A stretch of 5,584 bases of DNA from NCBI GenBank assembly GCA_001563965.1, contig LKMS01000110.1, positions 1 to 5,584 of the forward strand, given 5' to 3'. Of this stretch, positions 1 to 5,564 are shown in pieces (position 1 is the first letter of the stretch; each line of letters begins with the position of its first letter). The notes beneath the pieces are model-generated. The model had not been told where the DNA came from, did not search any database, and saw only the letters and a list, made by a program, of their open reading frames with translations. The translations under genes were made by a program, and so were the position numbers. The DNA is from Haloferacaceae archaeon PL-Br10_E2g29 (GTDB taxonomy: Archaea > Halobacteriota > Halobacteria > Halobacteriales > Haloferacaceae).

Positions 1-326
1 ACCGACTGCCTGCGGCCCGAACGGTCGAGTACGCCGGCCATCGGTTTGCGGTGACACACACGGTTCGCGGGGGCAACACGGCGCTTGCGTTGTTCGGTCG
101 TGAGCGTGACGCTGACGCGGTCATTTTCGGCCACAGCCACCGGCCGACGGTCGACTCCAGCGGATCGATTCCGCTCGTGAATCCGGGCAGTCACGCCCAG
201 CCGAGAGGCTACCGGGCTGCACACGCCGAACTCACGCCGCGCGACGACGGCACGCTGCGGGGCCAACTTGTCACACCCGATGGCGACGTATTCGAGCAGT
301 TCACGCTCGCCGCGCCCCAACCGTGA
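1..326 (+). CDS. YfcE/VPS29-type metallophosphoesterase, C-terminal part (5' end outside window)
   Basis: Bases 1-2 finish a split codon. The open frame from base 3 gives 107 residues ending in TGA at 324-326. The GTG at 51 is internal, because the frame is open upstream and carries family-like sequence (VEYAGHRFAVTHT). Two metal-site elements typical of YfcE/MJ0936-type calcineurin-like phosphoesterases are visible: a beta strand ending in VTH (residues 23-25 of the visible part) and the GHSHRP motif (near 47-52). After these comes the usual VNPGS turn and PRGYRAA strand, then a final beta strand. The N-terminal half, with the DxH and GNxD motifs, lies outside the window. Members hydrolyse phosphodiesters or phosphomonoesters using two metal ions, usually Mn, in the cytoplasm; the substrate of this one cannot be read from the sequence. 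The C-terminus looks complete. The family call is firm and the specific function unknown. Confidence -1.
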   Translation, partial: RLPAARTVEYAGHRFAVTHTVRGGNTALALFGRERDADAVIFGHSHRPTVDSSGSIPLVNPGSHAQPRGYRAAHAELTPRDDGTLRGQLVTPDGDVFEQFTLAAPQP

Positions 327-361
327 TTCTCGCGTACGAATCGTGAACGACAGCCACACGT

Positions 362-376
362 CGAAATGCCTTTCAT
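362..376 (+). promoter_or_regulatory. Possible BRE/TATA element of the 48-aa membrane protein gene
   Basis: A CGAAA stretch (362-366), resembling a TFB-recognition element, precedes CTTTCAT, which ends about 22 bases before the ATG at 398. The spacing fits a leaderless or near-leaderless transcript. The TATA-like part is poor because it is interrupted by C, so this is a weak call. The 62 bases between the phosphoesterase stop and this gene show nothing else convincing. Confidence -1.
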
Positions 377-397
377 CGGCCACCCGGTATGAGGGGT

Positions 398-544
398 ATG
401 GTCGTGTCCGTCCTCGCCAACGATCCCGTCTGGGTCGGACTCGTGGTCGTGCTGATCGTACTGGTTCTCTTCGGCTATCTGTTGATGCGCCGAACCGTCA
501 TAGGGCTTCGCGAGGGGTACCGTGAGAGCCAACGGCGCGACTGA
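398..544 (+). CDS. Small single-pass membrane protein, 48 aa
   Basis: ATG at 398 and TGA at 542-544 give 48 residues. There is a short N-terminus (MVVSVLANDP), one strongly hydrophobic segment at about 11-30 rich in Val, Leu and Ile, and then a basic, polar tail (RRTVIGLREGYRESQRRD). The positive-inside rule puts the C-terminus in the cytoplasm. An in-frame ATG at 389 would add three residues (MRG). I prefer 398 because MVVS is the simpler start, but the choice is open. GAGGGG at 391-396 sits too close to the ATG to act as a normal ribosome binding site. It resembles short single-TM proteins that I recall from haloarchaea, found as conserved families of unknown function, but I cannot confirm a family name. 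The function is unknown. It is 54 bp upstream of the permease and on the same strand, so the two could be co-transcribed. Confidence -1.
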   Translation: MVVSVLANDPVWVGLVVVLIVLVLFGYLLMRRTVIGLREGYRESQRRD

Positions 545-572
545 GTTGTCTCGCGAACGCATGATGTGCCCA

Positions 573-580
573 TCTAATTT
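573..580 (+). promoter_or_regulatory. TATA-like element before the PiT-type permease
   Basis: TCTAATTT lies 19-26 bases before the ATG at 599, within an otherwise GC-rich stretch. Its position fits a leaderless archaeal promoter. No Shine-Dalgarno sequence precedes the ATG, which agrees. I see no obvious phosphate-responsive box. Confidence -1.
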
Positions 581-598
581 CCCAATTCGGGCCCACAT

Positions 599-1792
599 AT
601 GATCGACGCCGTCACACTCGGCACGTTCGTCATTGCGGGTGCAGCCAGTCTCTTCATGGCGTGGGCCATCGGTGCGGGCTCCTCGGGGTCGACGCCGTTT
701 GCGCCGGCGGTCGGCGCGAACGCCATCTCGGTGATGCGCGCGGGGCTCGTTGTCGGCGTGCTGGGCTTTCTCGGCGCGGTGTTTCAGGGCGCAAACGTCA
801 CCGAAGCCGTCGGCAGCGAACTCATCATCGGCGAACCGCTGTCGGCGACTGCAGCGATCATCGGGCTGCTCGTTGCCGCCGTCCTCGTCGCCATCGGCGT
901 GTTTGCGGGCTATCCGATTGCGACCGCGTTCACCGTCACGGGCGCGGTCGTCGGCGTCGGCCTCGCAATGGGCGGCGAGCCCGCGTGGGCGAAGTACGCC
1001 GAAATCCTCACGCTCTGGACGCTCACCCCGTTCGTCGGCGGGGGCCTCGCGTTTGCCATCGCCAGACTACTCCGTGGCGACCGGTTTGATGAGGAACGAC
1101 TCATCGCGCTGTTGGGCGGCATTATCGGTGTGCTACTCGTCAACATCGGCTTTGCCTTCTTGGGCCCGCCCGACGGCGACGGCTCGATTGCGGGCAGTCT
1201 CGGTGGCGCACTCGGTTTCCCCCCAGTCGCCGGTGTCGACGCCGGTCGGCTGCTCGTGACCGCCGGTGCCGCCGGTCTCGCTGCGCTCATCGTCTGGGCG
1301 GACCTTCGACGCGACCGCGTTGCAGGCGAACGACGGTTTCTCCTGTTTTTGGGCGGGCTCGTCGCGTTTTCGGCAGGCGGGAGCCAGGTTGGTCTGGCGA
1401 TCGGCCCGCTGGTTCCACTGCTTGGTGACACCGCGATTCCGCTGTGGGCAATTCTCGTCGGTGGGGGGCTTGGGCTTCTGGTCGGCTCGTGGACGGGCGC
1501 CCCACGGATGATCAAGGCCATCGCGCAGGACTACTCCTCGCTCGGCCCGCGTCGCTCGATTGCTGCACTTATCCCCTCGTTCGTGATTGCCCAAGCTGCC
1601 GTCGCATTCGGCATTCCCGTCTCGTTCAACGAGATTATGGTCAGCGCCATCGTCGGCAGCGGCTACGCCGCGGGCAACGCGGGCGTGAGTGGCAGAAAAA
1701 TGGGCTACACCGTGTTGGCGTGGATTGCCTCACTTGTCGGCTCGTTCGTCCTCGCCTACGGTATTTACGCCGCGGTTTCGCTCGTGTTGTAG
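599..1792 (+). CDS. PiT-fold inorganic phosphate transporter-like anion permease
   Basis: The protein has 397 residues, almost all in hydrophobic segments (about 10-12 TM helices), with a charged cytoplasmic loop near 158-168 (RGDRFDEER) and another near 235-246. It shows the inverted two-half layout of the PiT (PF01384) family. The first repeat runs from about residue 10 to 125 and the second from about 248 to 390, with AIGPL (267-271) and the GxPV element (338-341) recognisable. Family members move phosphate (or sulfate) across the cytoplasmic membrane with Na+ or H+. Oddly, the family's hallmark Asn-Asp pairs are missing in both halves (G27-S28 and S262-Q263), as are the PVSTTH elements (PIATAF at 106-111, PVSFNE at 340-345). 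The fold assignment is therefore strong and phosphate as substrate uncertain. The ATG at 599 is preceded by a TATA-like element at leaderless spacing. Its 3' end is 21 bp from the convergent CorC-type gene. No PhoU-like gene is adjacent. Confidence -1.
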   Translation: MIDAVTLGTFVIAGAASLFMAWAIGAGSSGSTPFAPAVGANAISVMRAGLVVGVLGFLGAVFQGANVTEAVGSELIIGEPLSATAAIIGLLVAAVLVAIGVFAGYPIATAFTVTGAVVGVGLAMGGEPAWAKYAEILTLWTLTPFVGGGLAFAIARLLRGDRFDEERLIALLGGIIGVLLVNIGFAFLGPPDGDGSIAGSLGGALGFPPVAGVDAGRLLVTAGAAGLAALIVWADLRRDRVAGERRFLLFLGGLVAFSAGGSQVGLAIGPLVPLLGDTAIPLWAILVGGGLGLLVGSWTGAPRMIKAIAQDYSSLGPRRSIAALIPSFVIAQAAVAFGIPVSFNEIMVSAIVGSGYAAGNAGVSGRKMGYTVLAWIASLVGSFVLAYGIYAAVSLVL

Positions 1793-1813
1793 CCCTGCTA
1801 CCGACCACACGGT

Positions 1814-3175
1814 TCACTCGGTGAGTTCGGCCTCCTCGCTCTCGTCGGTTTTTGGATACTCGTCGGTGACGGTGATTCGAGCCCGCAGAATCCGGGTGTG
1901 ATCGACCTCTTCGATCCGAATAACCACGCCGTCGTACTCGAACTCCTCGCCTTCCTCGACGAGGCGGCCGGCCCGATTGAACACGAAGCCGGCGAGCGTT
2001 TCGAACTCTTCGCCCTCCGGCAGGTCGATGTCGAGCACGTCGTTCACCTCGTGAATGTTGACCTCACCACGGACGAGCGTCGTCTGGGCATCGACCGATT
2101 CGAACGGTTCGTCCTCGTCGCCTTCGAGAATGTCACCGACGATCTCTTCGACCATGTCTTCGAGCGTGATTATTCCCTCCGTGGTTCCGAACTCGTCGAG
2201 CACGATCACCATCTGGAGGCGGTTTTCCTGCATCTCGGCCAGCAGTTCATCGACGTTTTTGGATTCGGGCACGTGGAGCGTCGGCTGGACGACGTCCGTG
2301 AGTGCGCCGGGCGTCTCGCTGTAGTGGAATTCGCGAACGAGATCGCGGACGTTGACAATGCCGATGATGTTGTCGAGGTTGCCGTCGTACACCGGAATCC
2401 GGACATGATCGTGTCTGATACAGACCCCGATTGCGTCCTCGAGTGTGGCGTTTTTCGAGACGGCGTTGACATCCAGTCGTGGCGTCATCACCTCTTTGGC
2501 GATCGTCGAGTTGAACGTGAAGATGCGTTTGAGCATCTCGCGTTCTTCCTCTTCGATGACGCCCTCGCGCTCGCCGGTTTTGATGATATCTTGGATCTCG
2601 TCGCGCGTAACGTACGGCGATTCGATCGTCGAGGTGCTGCCCATGAGCCGGTTGACAATGCGGGTGAGTCGGTCGAAAACGATGATGAGCGGAAACAGCA
2701 CGTACTCCGAGAGTTTGAGCGGCCGAGCGATTCGTAGCGCCCACGACTCGGTGTTTTCGACGGCGTAGGATTTCGGGGCGCTCTCGCCGAACAACAACAC
2801 GAGCGCCGTGATGCCGAACGTCGCCGCCAACACCGCTTGGCCCTGGGTCAGATACAGTCCGAACAACGCGGTTGCAATCGACGACATCGCGATGTTGACG
2901 ATGTTGTTGCCGACGAGAATCGTCACCAACAGTCGATGCGGGTCATCCTTGAGTTTTTTGACGGTTTTCGCATGTCTGACGCCCTCGTCGACCATCGAGT
3001 CGATCCGGTGTTGCGGCAGCGAAAAGAAGGCGATCTCGGAGGAGGAGAAAAATCCGGAGAGACCGATCAGCACGATAATTGTGAGAACGCCCAACACGGT
3101 AATCGTGCCCGTGTCGAACACCGGAACCTGCAGCAGCGACGTCGCGAGCAACTCGGCTCCGAGCGATAACCCCAT
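1814..3175 (-). CDS. CNNM/CorC (HlyC-type) transporter family protein: DUF21, CBS pair, CorC_HlyC domain
   Basis: The protein has 453 residues and the full classical domain order. A DUF21/CNNM membrane domain spans about 22-195, with hydrophobic segments near 24-42, 82-108, 113-130 and 157-172. It carries the conserved SGFFSSSEIAFFSL (40-53), LVGNNIVNIA (87-96) and FGESAPKS (129-136) motifs. An amphipathic acidic linker follows (GEREGVIEEEEREML, 201-215). CBS 1 starts at the KEVMTPR motif (227-233), CBS 2 covers roughly 293-350 (LDEFGTTEGIITLEDMVEEIVGD), and CorC_HlyC spans about 360-437. Bacterial and archaeal relatives are linked to Mg2+ export or Mg/Co resistance, with the CBS pair binding ATP or other adenine nucleotides; older 'hemolysin' labels should not be taken literally. 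The very acidic C-terminal tail is typical of haloarchaea. The ATG at 3175 has a TATA-like element 25 bp upstream and no ribosome binding site, pointing to leaderless translation. The start MGLSLGAELLAT is slightly amphipathic rather than a signal peptide. Confidence -1.
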   Translation of the reverse strand: MGLSLGAELLATSLLQVPVFDTGTITVLGVLTIIVLIGLSGFFSSSEIAFFSLPQHRIDSMVDEGVRHAKTVKKLKDDPHRLLVTILVGNNIVNIAMSSIATALFGLYLTQGQAVLAATFGITALVLLFGESAPKSYAVENTESWALRIARPLKLSEYVLFPLIIVFDRLTRIVNRLMGSTSTIESPYVTRDEIQDIIKTGEREGVIEEEEREMLKRIFTFNSTIAKEVMTPRLDVNAVSKNATLEDAIGVCIRHDHVRIPVYDGNLDNIIGIVNVRDLVREFHYSETPGALTDVVQPTLHVPESKNVDELLAEMQENRLQMVIVLDEFGTTEGIITLEDMVEEIVGDILEGDEDEPFESVDAQTTLVRGEVNIHEVNDVLDIDLPEGEEFETLAGFVFNRAGRLVEEGEEFEYDGVVIRIEEVDHTRILRARITVTDEYPKTDESEEAELTE

Positions 3176-3200
3176 GTTTCTGAAAGTTGCTCGGGGCGCG

Positions 3201-3207
3201 AATTAAG
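3201..3207 (-). promoter_or_regulatory. TATA-like element of the CorC-type gene
   Basis: On the minus strand CTTAATT lies 26-32 bases before the ATG at 3175, the right distance for transcription to begin at or next to the start codon. It is one of the few AT-rich spots in the divergent intergenic region. Confidence -1.
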
Positions 3208-3220
3208 CGTTGTCCTCGGC

Positions 3221-3237
3221 GTGTCGACTACTGACAC
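3221..3237. repeat. Short dyad in the divergent intergenic region
   Basis: GTGTC at 3221-3225 and GACAC at 3233-3237 form perfect 5-bp inverted arms around a 7-bp spacer that begins with GACT. The dyad lies upstream of both TATA-like elements, so it could be a protein-binding site shared by the CorC-type and zinc-ribbon genes. Arms this short can arise by chance in GC-rich DNA. Confidence -1.
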
Positions 3238-3284
3238 CCCACGACTGCAGTTCACACGGCGAGCGTCTCTCCACCACGAGCGGT

Positions 3285-3294
3285 GCAGTAAAGA
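3285..3294 (+). promoter_or_regulatory. Weak TATA-like element before the zinc-ribbon gene
   Basis: GCAGTAAAGA spans 24-33 bases before the ATG at 3318. It is AT-richer than its surroundings and correctly placed, but a weak match to the haloarchaeal TATA consensus. AGGGG at 3310-3314, three bases before the ATG, could serve as a poor ribosome binding site if there is a leader. Confidence -1.
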
Positions 3295-3317
3295 GCGTCC
3301 TGTTCAAACAGGGGACA

Positions 3318-3536
3318 ATGGCAAAACGTCGCTGTGACGGCTGCGGCAAGAAAGTAAAAATCGCCGGAGGCATCGGCGACCTCTGGGGATTCAACTTCGG
3401 GCCGACCGGCGGGATGATTCTCGAACTTACCGACGGGACCGAGCATTTCCTCTGTCTCGACTGTGTGGATTCGCTTCCCGAAGACCACGAGCCGACCGCC
3501 GTCGACGTGGCCGCGCTGCCGACCGAGTCCGAGTGA
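3318..3536 (+). CDS. Small double-CxxC protein, probable zinc ribbon, 72 aa
   Basis: ATG at 3318 gives 72 residues ending at TGA 3534-3536. The frame stays open upstream to an ATG at 3210, but those extra 36 codons would overlap the divergent promoter region and precede a basic MAKRRCDGC start that looks like a true N-terminus. Two CxxC knuckles (C6/C9 in CDGC, C46/C49 in CLDC) are 36 residues apart, the layout of a small treble-clef or zinc-ribbon fold. Between them is a Gly-rich hydrophobic segment (AGGIGDLWGFNFGPTGGM) followed by a strand, LELTDG. The last 20 residues are acidic and probably disordered. Its partner may be nucleic acid or protein; nothing in the sequence decides. It is likely cytoplasmic. 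I recall similar haloarchaeal proteins of unknown function but cannot name the family with certainty. It precedes the helicase by 97 bp with a separate promoter-like element between them. Confidence -1.
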   Translation: MAKRRCDGCGKKVKIAGGIGDLWGFNFGPTGGMILELTDGTEHFLCLDCVDSLPEDHEPTAVDVAALPTESE

Positions 3537-3557
3537 GTCCGTGTCGCTGTCGGCGGT

Positions 3558-3576
3558 GTTGTTTCTGCTTTGTTCC
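3558..3576 (+). terminator. Possible T-rich transcription stop after the zinc-ribbon gene
   Basis: The stretch GTTGTTTCTGCTTTGTTCC, starting 22 bases after the zinc-ribbon stop codon, is the only T-rich run downstream of this gene. Archaeal RNA polymerase stops at U-rich tracts without needing a hairpin. The T-runs are short and interrupted, so confidence is low. Confidence -1.
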
Positions 3577-3602
3577 TCGCATCGATGACCCGAGACCCGC
3601 AC

Positions 3603-3608
3603 GTTTTT
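3603..3608 (+). promoter_or_regulatory. TATA-like T-run setting the helicase start
   Basis: GTTTTT lies 26-31 bases before the GTG at 3634, the spacing expected for a leaderless archaeal promoter. The alternative TTG start at 3607 would lie inside this element, which argues for GTG 3634 as the true start. Confidence -1.
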
Positions 3609-3610
3609 GC

Positions 3611-3623
3611 CCGCTGCGAGCGG
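3611..3623. repeat. Perfect 5-bp inverted repeat between the TATA-like element and the helicase start
   Basis: CCGCT-GCG-AGCGG is a perfect dyad with a 3-base spacer, lying 11-23 bases before the GTG. If the transcript is leaderless it is promoter DNA and could be an operator overlapping the polymerase footprint. If transcription starts earlier it would form a small hairpin in the leader. It may also be chance. Confidence -1.
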
Positions 3624-3633
3624 ACCGCCAGCC

Positions 3634-5415
3634 GTGAACCCCGCTCGCATTGTCGACGCGTTTCCGGCGCCGAGTTTCCGGGGCACACAGAAACAGGCGC
3701 TTGCGGACATCCGCGCAGCGTTTGACGTCGACAACGACGTTGTGCTCGTTCGCGCGCCGACCGGCAGCGGCAAATCGCTGCTTGCGCGGGCGATTATGGG
3801 CTGTGCGCGAACGCTAGAGGAAGCGACGCCCGCCCAGCCGACGGGGGCGTACTACACGACCCCGCAGGTTTCCCAACTCGATGCGGTCGAGGCTGACTCG
3901 CTGCTTGCGGATTTTAACGTGATTCGTGGAAAGGGCAACTACAGCTGTATTCTCCCGGGCGAACACGACACGCCGGTCAACCAGGCGCCCTGTGCGCGGC
4001 AGAAGGGTTTCGACTGCACGGTCAAACACCGCTGTCCGTACTACTCGGATCGCGCCATCGCGTCGGCCCAGCCGCTGGCGGCGATGACGTTGGCATACTT
4101 CATGCAGACCGCCGGCTCCGACGTGTTCGGGACGCGCGATGTCGTCGTCATTGACGAGGCCCACGGGCTTGCCGAATGGGCCGAAATGTACGCAACAATC
4201 GAACTCTCACCCGAGCGGGTTCCGGTTTGGGACGACGTGGGCGTGCCCGACGTGACTGCCGCGGACGACCCGGTCGAACGCGCTTCGCGCTTCGCCGAAA
4301 CGCTCGCTGGCGTCTGTTCGCGCAGCAAAGACGAGCTAACGAACAGCCCCGAACTCTCACCCGCGGAGGTCGCGCGGCGCGACCGACTCAGCGAACTTAT
4401 TTCCGAACTCACATGGTTTGTCGAGGACTACCGCAACCCCGAAAGTCCGACCACGTGGGTCGTTGATCAGGTTGGTGGGGAAGCGACTTCGTTGACGATC
4501 AAGCCACTTGACCCCGCGCGGTATCTCCAACACACCGTTTGGGACCGCGGCGAGAAGTTCGCGTTGCTCTCGGCGACGATTCTGAACAAGAACGCCTTCT
4601 GTCGACAGGTCGGCCTTGACCCCGCCCGTGTCGCGCTCGTCGACGTCGAACACACGTTTCCGGTCGAGAACCGCCCGCTGTACGACGTGACACAGGGCAA
4701 GATGACCTACGAGCATCGCGACGAGACGATTCCGAAGATCGCTCGACTCATCGTTCGGCTGATGGCGACCCATCCCGACGAGAAGGGAATCATTCACGCT
4801 CACTCGTATGCGATTGCCGACCAACTCGCAGATCGGCTCGCGGCGTTCGGTGTTGGCAAACGGGTTCGGATTCATTCGAAAGCCGACCGCGACGACGCGC
4901 TCGCCGCGTGGAAAGCCACCGATTCGCCCGACGTGTTTATTTCGGTGAAAATGGAGGAAGCGCTGAACCTGACAGGTGATCTTGCGCGCTGGCAGGTGCT
5001 CTGTAAGGCGCCATATCTCAACACGAACGACTCGCGGGTCGCCCGTCGACTTGAAGAGGGCCAGTGGGCGTGGTACCACCAGAGTGCGCTGCGAACGGTG
5101 ATTCAGGCGTGCGGCCGGGTGGTTCGGTCGCCGGATGACTACGGGGCAACGTATCTCGCCGATTCGAGTCTGTTGGATCTGTTCGACCGCACCCGCTCGG
5201 ATACGCCACCGTGGTTCAGCGAGCAGATTGACCGGCTCTCGACGCCGGTGCTCCCCGATTTCGATCAAGACAACGCACTCGTGGACATCGAGTCCACATC
5301 GACGGTGTCGCCCAGCCGGCGGCAACGGACGTTTACGACACGTCAAACCCGGAGCGAGACGGATGCTGACCGGCGACAGAACCATCCGCTCTCGGACGTC
5401 TGGGGCGACGGCTGA
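3634..5415 (+). CDS. XPD/Rad3/DinG-like superfamily 2 DNA helicase with Fe-S cluster cysteines
   Basis: GTG at 3634 gives 593 residues. The helicase motifs appear in order: a Q-like FRGTQKQA region (15-22), Walker A APTGSGKS (41-48, K47), four cysteines C105, C120, C128 and C134, Walker B DEAH (174-177), motif III LLSATI (311-316), a motif V region VKMEEALNL (438-446), and motif VI QACGRVVR (491-498). The cysteines between motifs Ia and II match the place where XPD/Rad3 and DinG helicases hold a 4Fe-4S cluster. Such enzymes are ATP-driven 5'-3' DNA helicases used in repair or in resolving unusual DNA structures. In haloarchaea they occur alongside other Rad3-type paralogs, so this should not be taken as the XPD ortholog. 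The last 50 or so residues are polar, probably flexible, and end in HPLSDVWGDG. The motif V position usually Asp is Asn445. The cytoplasmic helicase is likely transcribed alone. Its stop is 19 bp from that of the convergent microprotein gene. Confidence -1.
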   Translation: MNPARIVDAFPAPSFRGTQKQALADIRAAFDVDNDVVLVRAPTGSGKSLLARAIMGCARTLEEATPAQPTGAYYTTPQVSQLDAVEADSLLADFNVIRGKGNYSCILPGEHDTPVNQAPCARQKGFDCTVKHRCPYYSDRAIASAQPLAAMTLAYFMQTAGSDVFGTRDVVVIDEAHGLAEWAEMYATIELSPERVPVWDDVGVPDVTAADDPVERASRFAETLAGVCSRSKDELTNSPELSPAEVARRDRLSELISELTWFVEDYRNPESPTTWVVDQVGGEATSLTIKPLDPARYLQHTVWDRGEKFALLSATILNKNAFCRQVGLDPARVALVDVEHTFPVENRPLYDVTQGKMTYEHRDETIPKIARLIVRLMATHPDEKGIIHAHSYAIADQLADRLAAFGVGKRVRIHSKADRDDALAAWKATDSPDVFISVKMEEALNLTGDLARWQVLCKAPYLNTNDSRVARRLEEGQWAWYHQSALRTVIQACGRVVRSPDDYGATYLADSSLLDLFDRTRSDTPPWFSEQIDRLSTPVLPDFDQDNALVDIESTSTVSPSRRQRTFTTRQTRSETDADRRQNHPLSDVWGDG

Positions 5416-5434
5416 CCGCCGCGTGTCACCTTGC

Positions 5435-5518
5435 TCACAGGAGCGTTGCGCCCCACGCAAGCATGGATGTCACCATGATGACGGTGAAGAAAATCGCGAT
5501 GAACTGTTGTCTGTTCAT
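5435..5518 (-). CDS. Single-pass membrane microprotein, 27 aa
   Basis: On the minus strand ATG at 5518 and TGA at 5437-5435 give 27 residues: a short polar head (MNRQQ) followed by an uninterrupted hydrophobic stretch from about residue 6 to the end, rich in Ile, Val, Phe, Met and Ala. This is one transmembrane helix with almost no other sequence, probably inserted in the cytoplasmic membrane. Support for a real gene comes from a well-placed TATA-like element upstream, the coherent hydrophobic character, and the fact that it exactly fills the space after the helicase. There is no ribosome binding site, which fits leaderless translation. Very short haloarchaeal proteins beginning MNRxQ and with this build seem familiar to me, but I cannot confirm a family. 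The function is unknown; a regulatory subunit of a membrane complex or a toxin-like peptide are both guesses without support. Confidence -1.
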   Translation of the reverse strand: MNRQQFIAIFFTVIMVTSMLAWGATLL

Positions 5519-5541
5519 AACATACGTACTGTTCCCAGCGG

Positions 5542-5549
5542 TTTTAGAA
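5542..5549 (-). promoter_or_regulatory. TATA-like element of the 27-aa microprotein gene
   Basis: On the minus strand TTCTAAAA lies 24-31 bases before the ATG at 5518. This is a good match in both composition and distance to a leaderless haloarchaeal promoter, and one of the better TATA-like sequences in the window. Confidence -1.
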
Positions 5550-5555
5550 CTGTTG

Positions 5556-5564
5556 ACTTTTTAT
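5556..5564 (+). promoter_or_regulatory. Possible second TATA-like element near the window end
   Basis: ACTTTTTAT on the + strand is a strong AT-rich run. Read rightward, transcription would start just past the end of the window, so it could drive a gene beyond the right edge. Read leftward, it lies 38-46 bases before the microprotein ATG, farther than usual for a leaderless start. Direction is undecided. Confidence -1.

Noticed and set aside
326..343. GATTC ... GAATC inverted repeat just after the phosphoesterase
   Set aside because: The stem has only five AT-containing pairs, with an 8-base loop and no T-run after it, so it is not convincing as a terminator.
209..598. 129-codon minus-strand frame over the 48-aa gene
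   Set aside because: It is low-complexity in character and overlaps both the phosphoesterase end and the small membrane protein, which have better support.
1793..1813. Possible bidirectional terminator between the permease and CorC-type genes
   Set aside because: The 21-bp gap contains only ACCG/CGGT four-base arms and no T-rich run on either strand, so no terminator can be supported.
1898..2737. 279-codon open frame on the + strand
   Set aside because: It lies wholly antisense to the CorC-type gene, whose domains are unmistakable. The translation is a run of Asp, Glu, Val, His and Phe expected from reading GC-rich codons backwards, with no recognisable domain.
3210..3317. N-terminal extension of the zinc-ribbon protein from ATG 3210
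   Set aside because: It would start inside the divergent promoter region, overlapping the dyad, and give a sequence unlike the rest of the protein. MAKRRC at 3318 is the more natural start.
3607..3633. TTG start for the helicase at 3607
   Set aside because: It lies in the T-run that serves as the TATA-like element, and TTG starts are rare in haloarchaea. GTG at 3634 has leaderless spacing.
3203..3773. Long minus-strand frames (3203-3688 and 3252-3773) opposite the zinc-ribbon gene
   Set aside because: They run antisense across the zinc-ribbon gene and the helicase start, and their translations are Ser, Arg and Thr rich without family features.
4357..5460. 367-codon open frame on the minus strand
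   Set aside because: It is antisense to helicase motifs III, V and VI, and rich in Arg, Val and Pro with no domain pattern. It is a codon-bias shadow.
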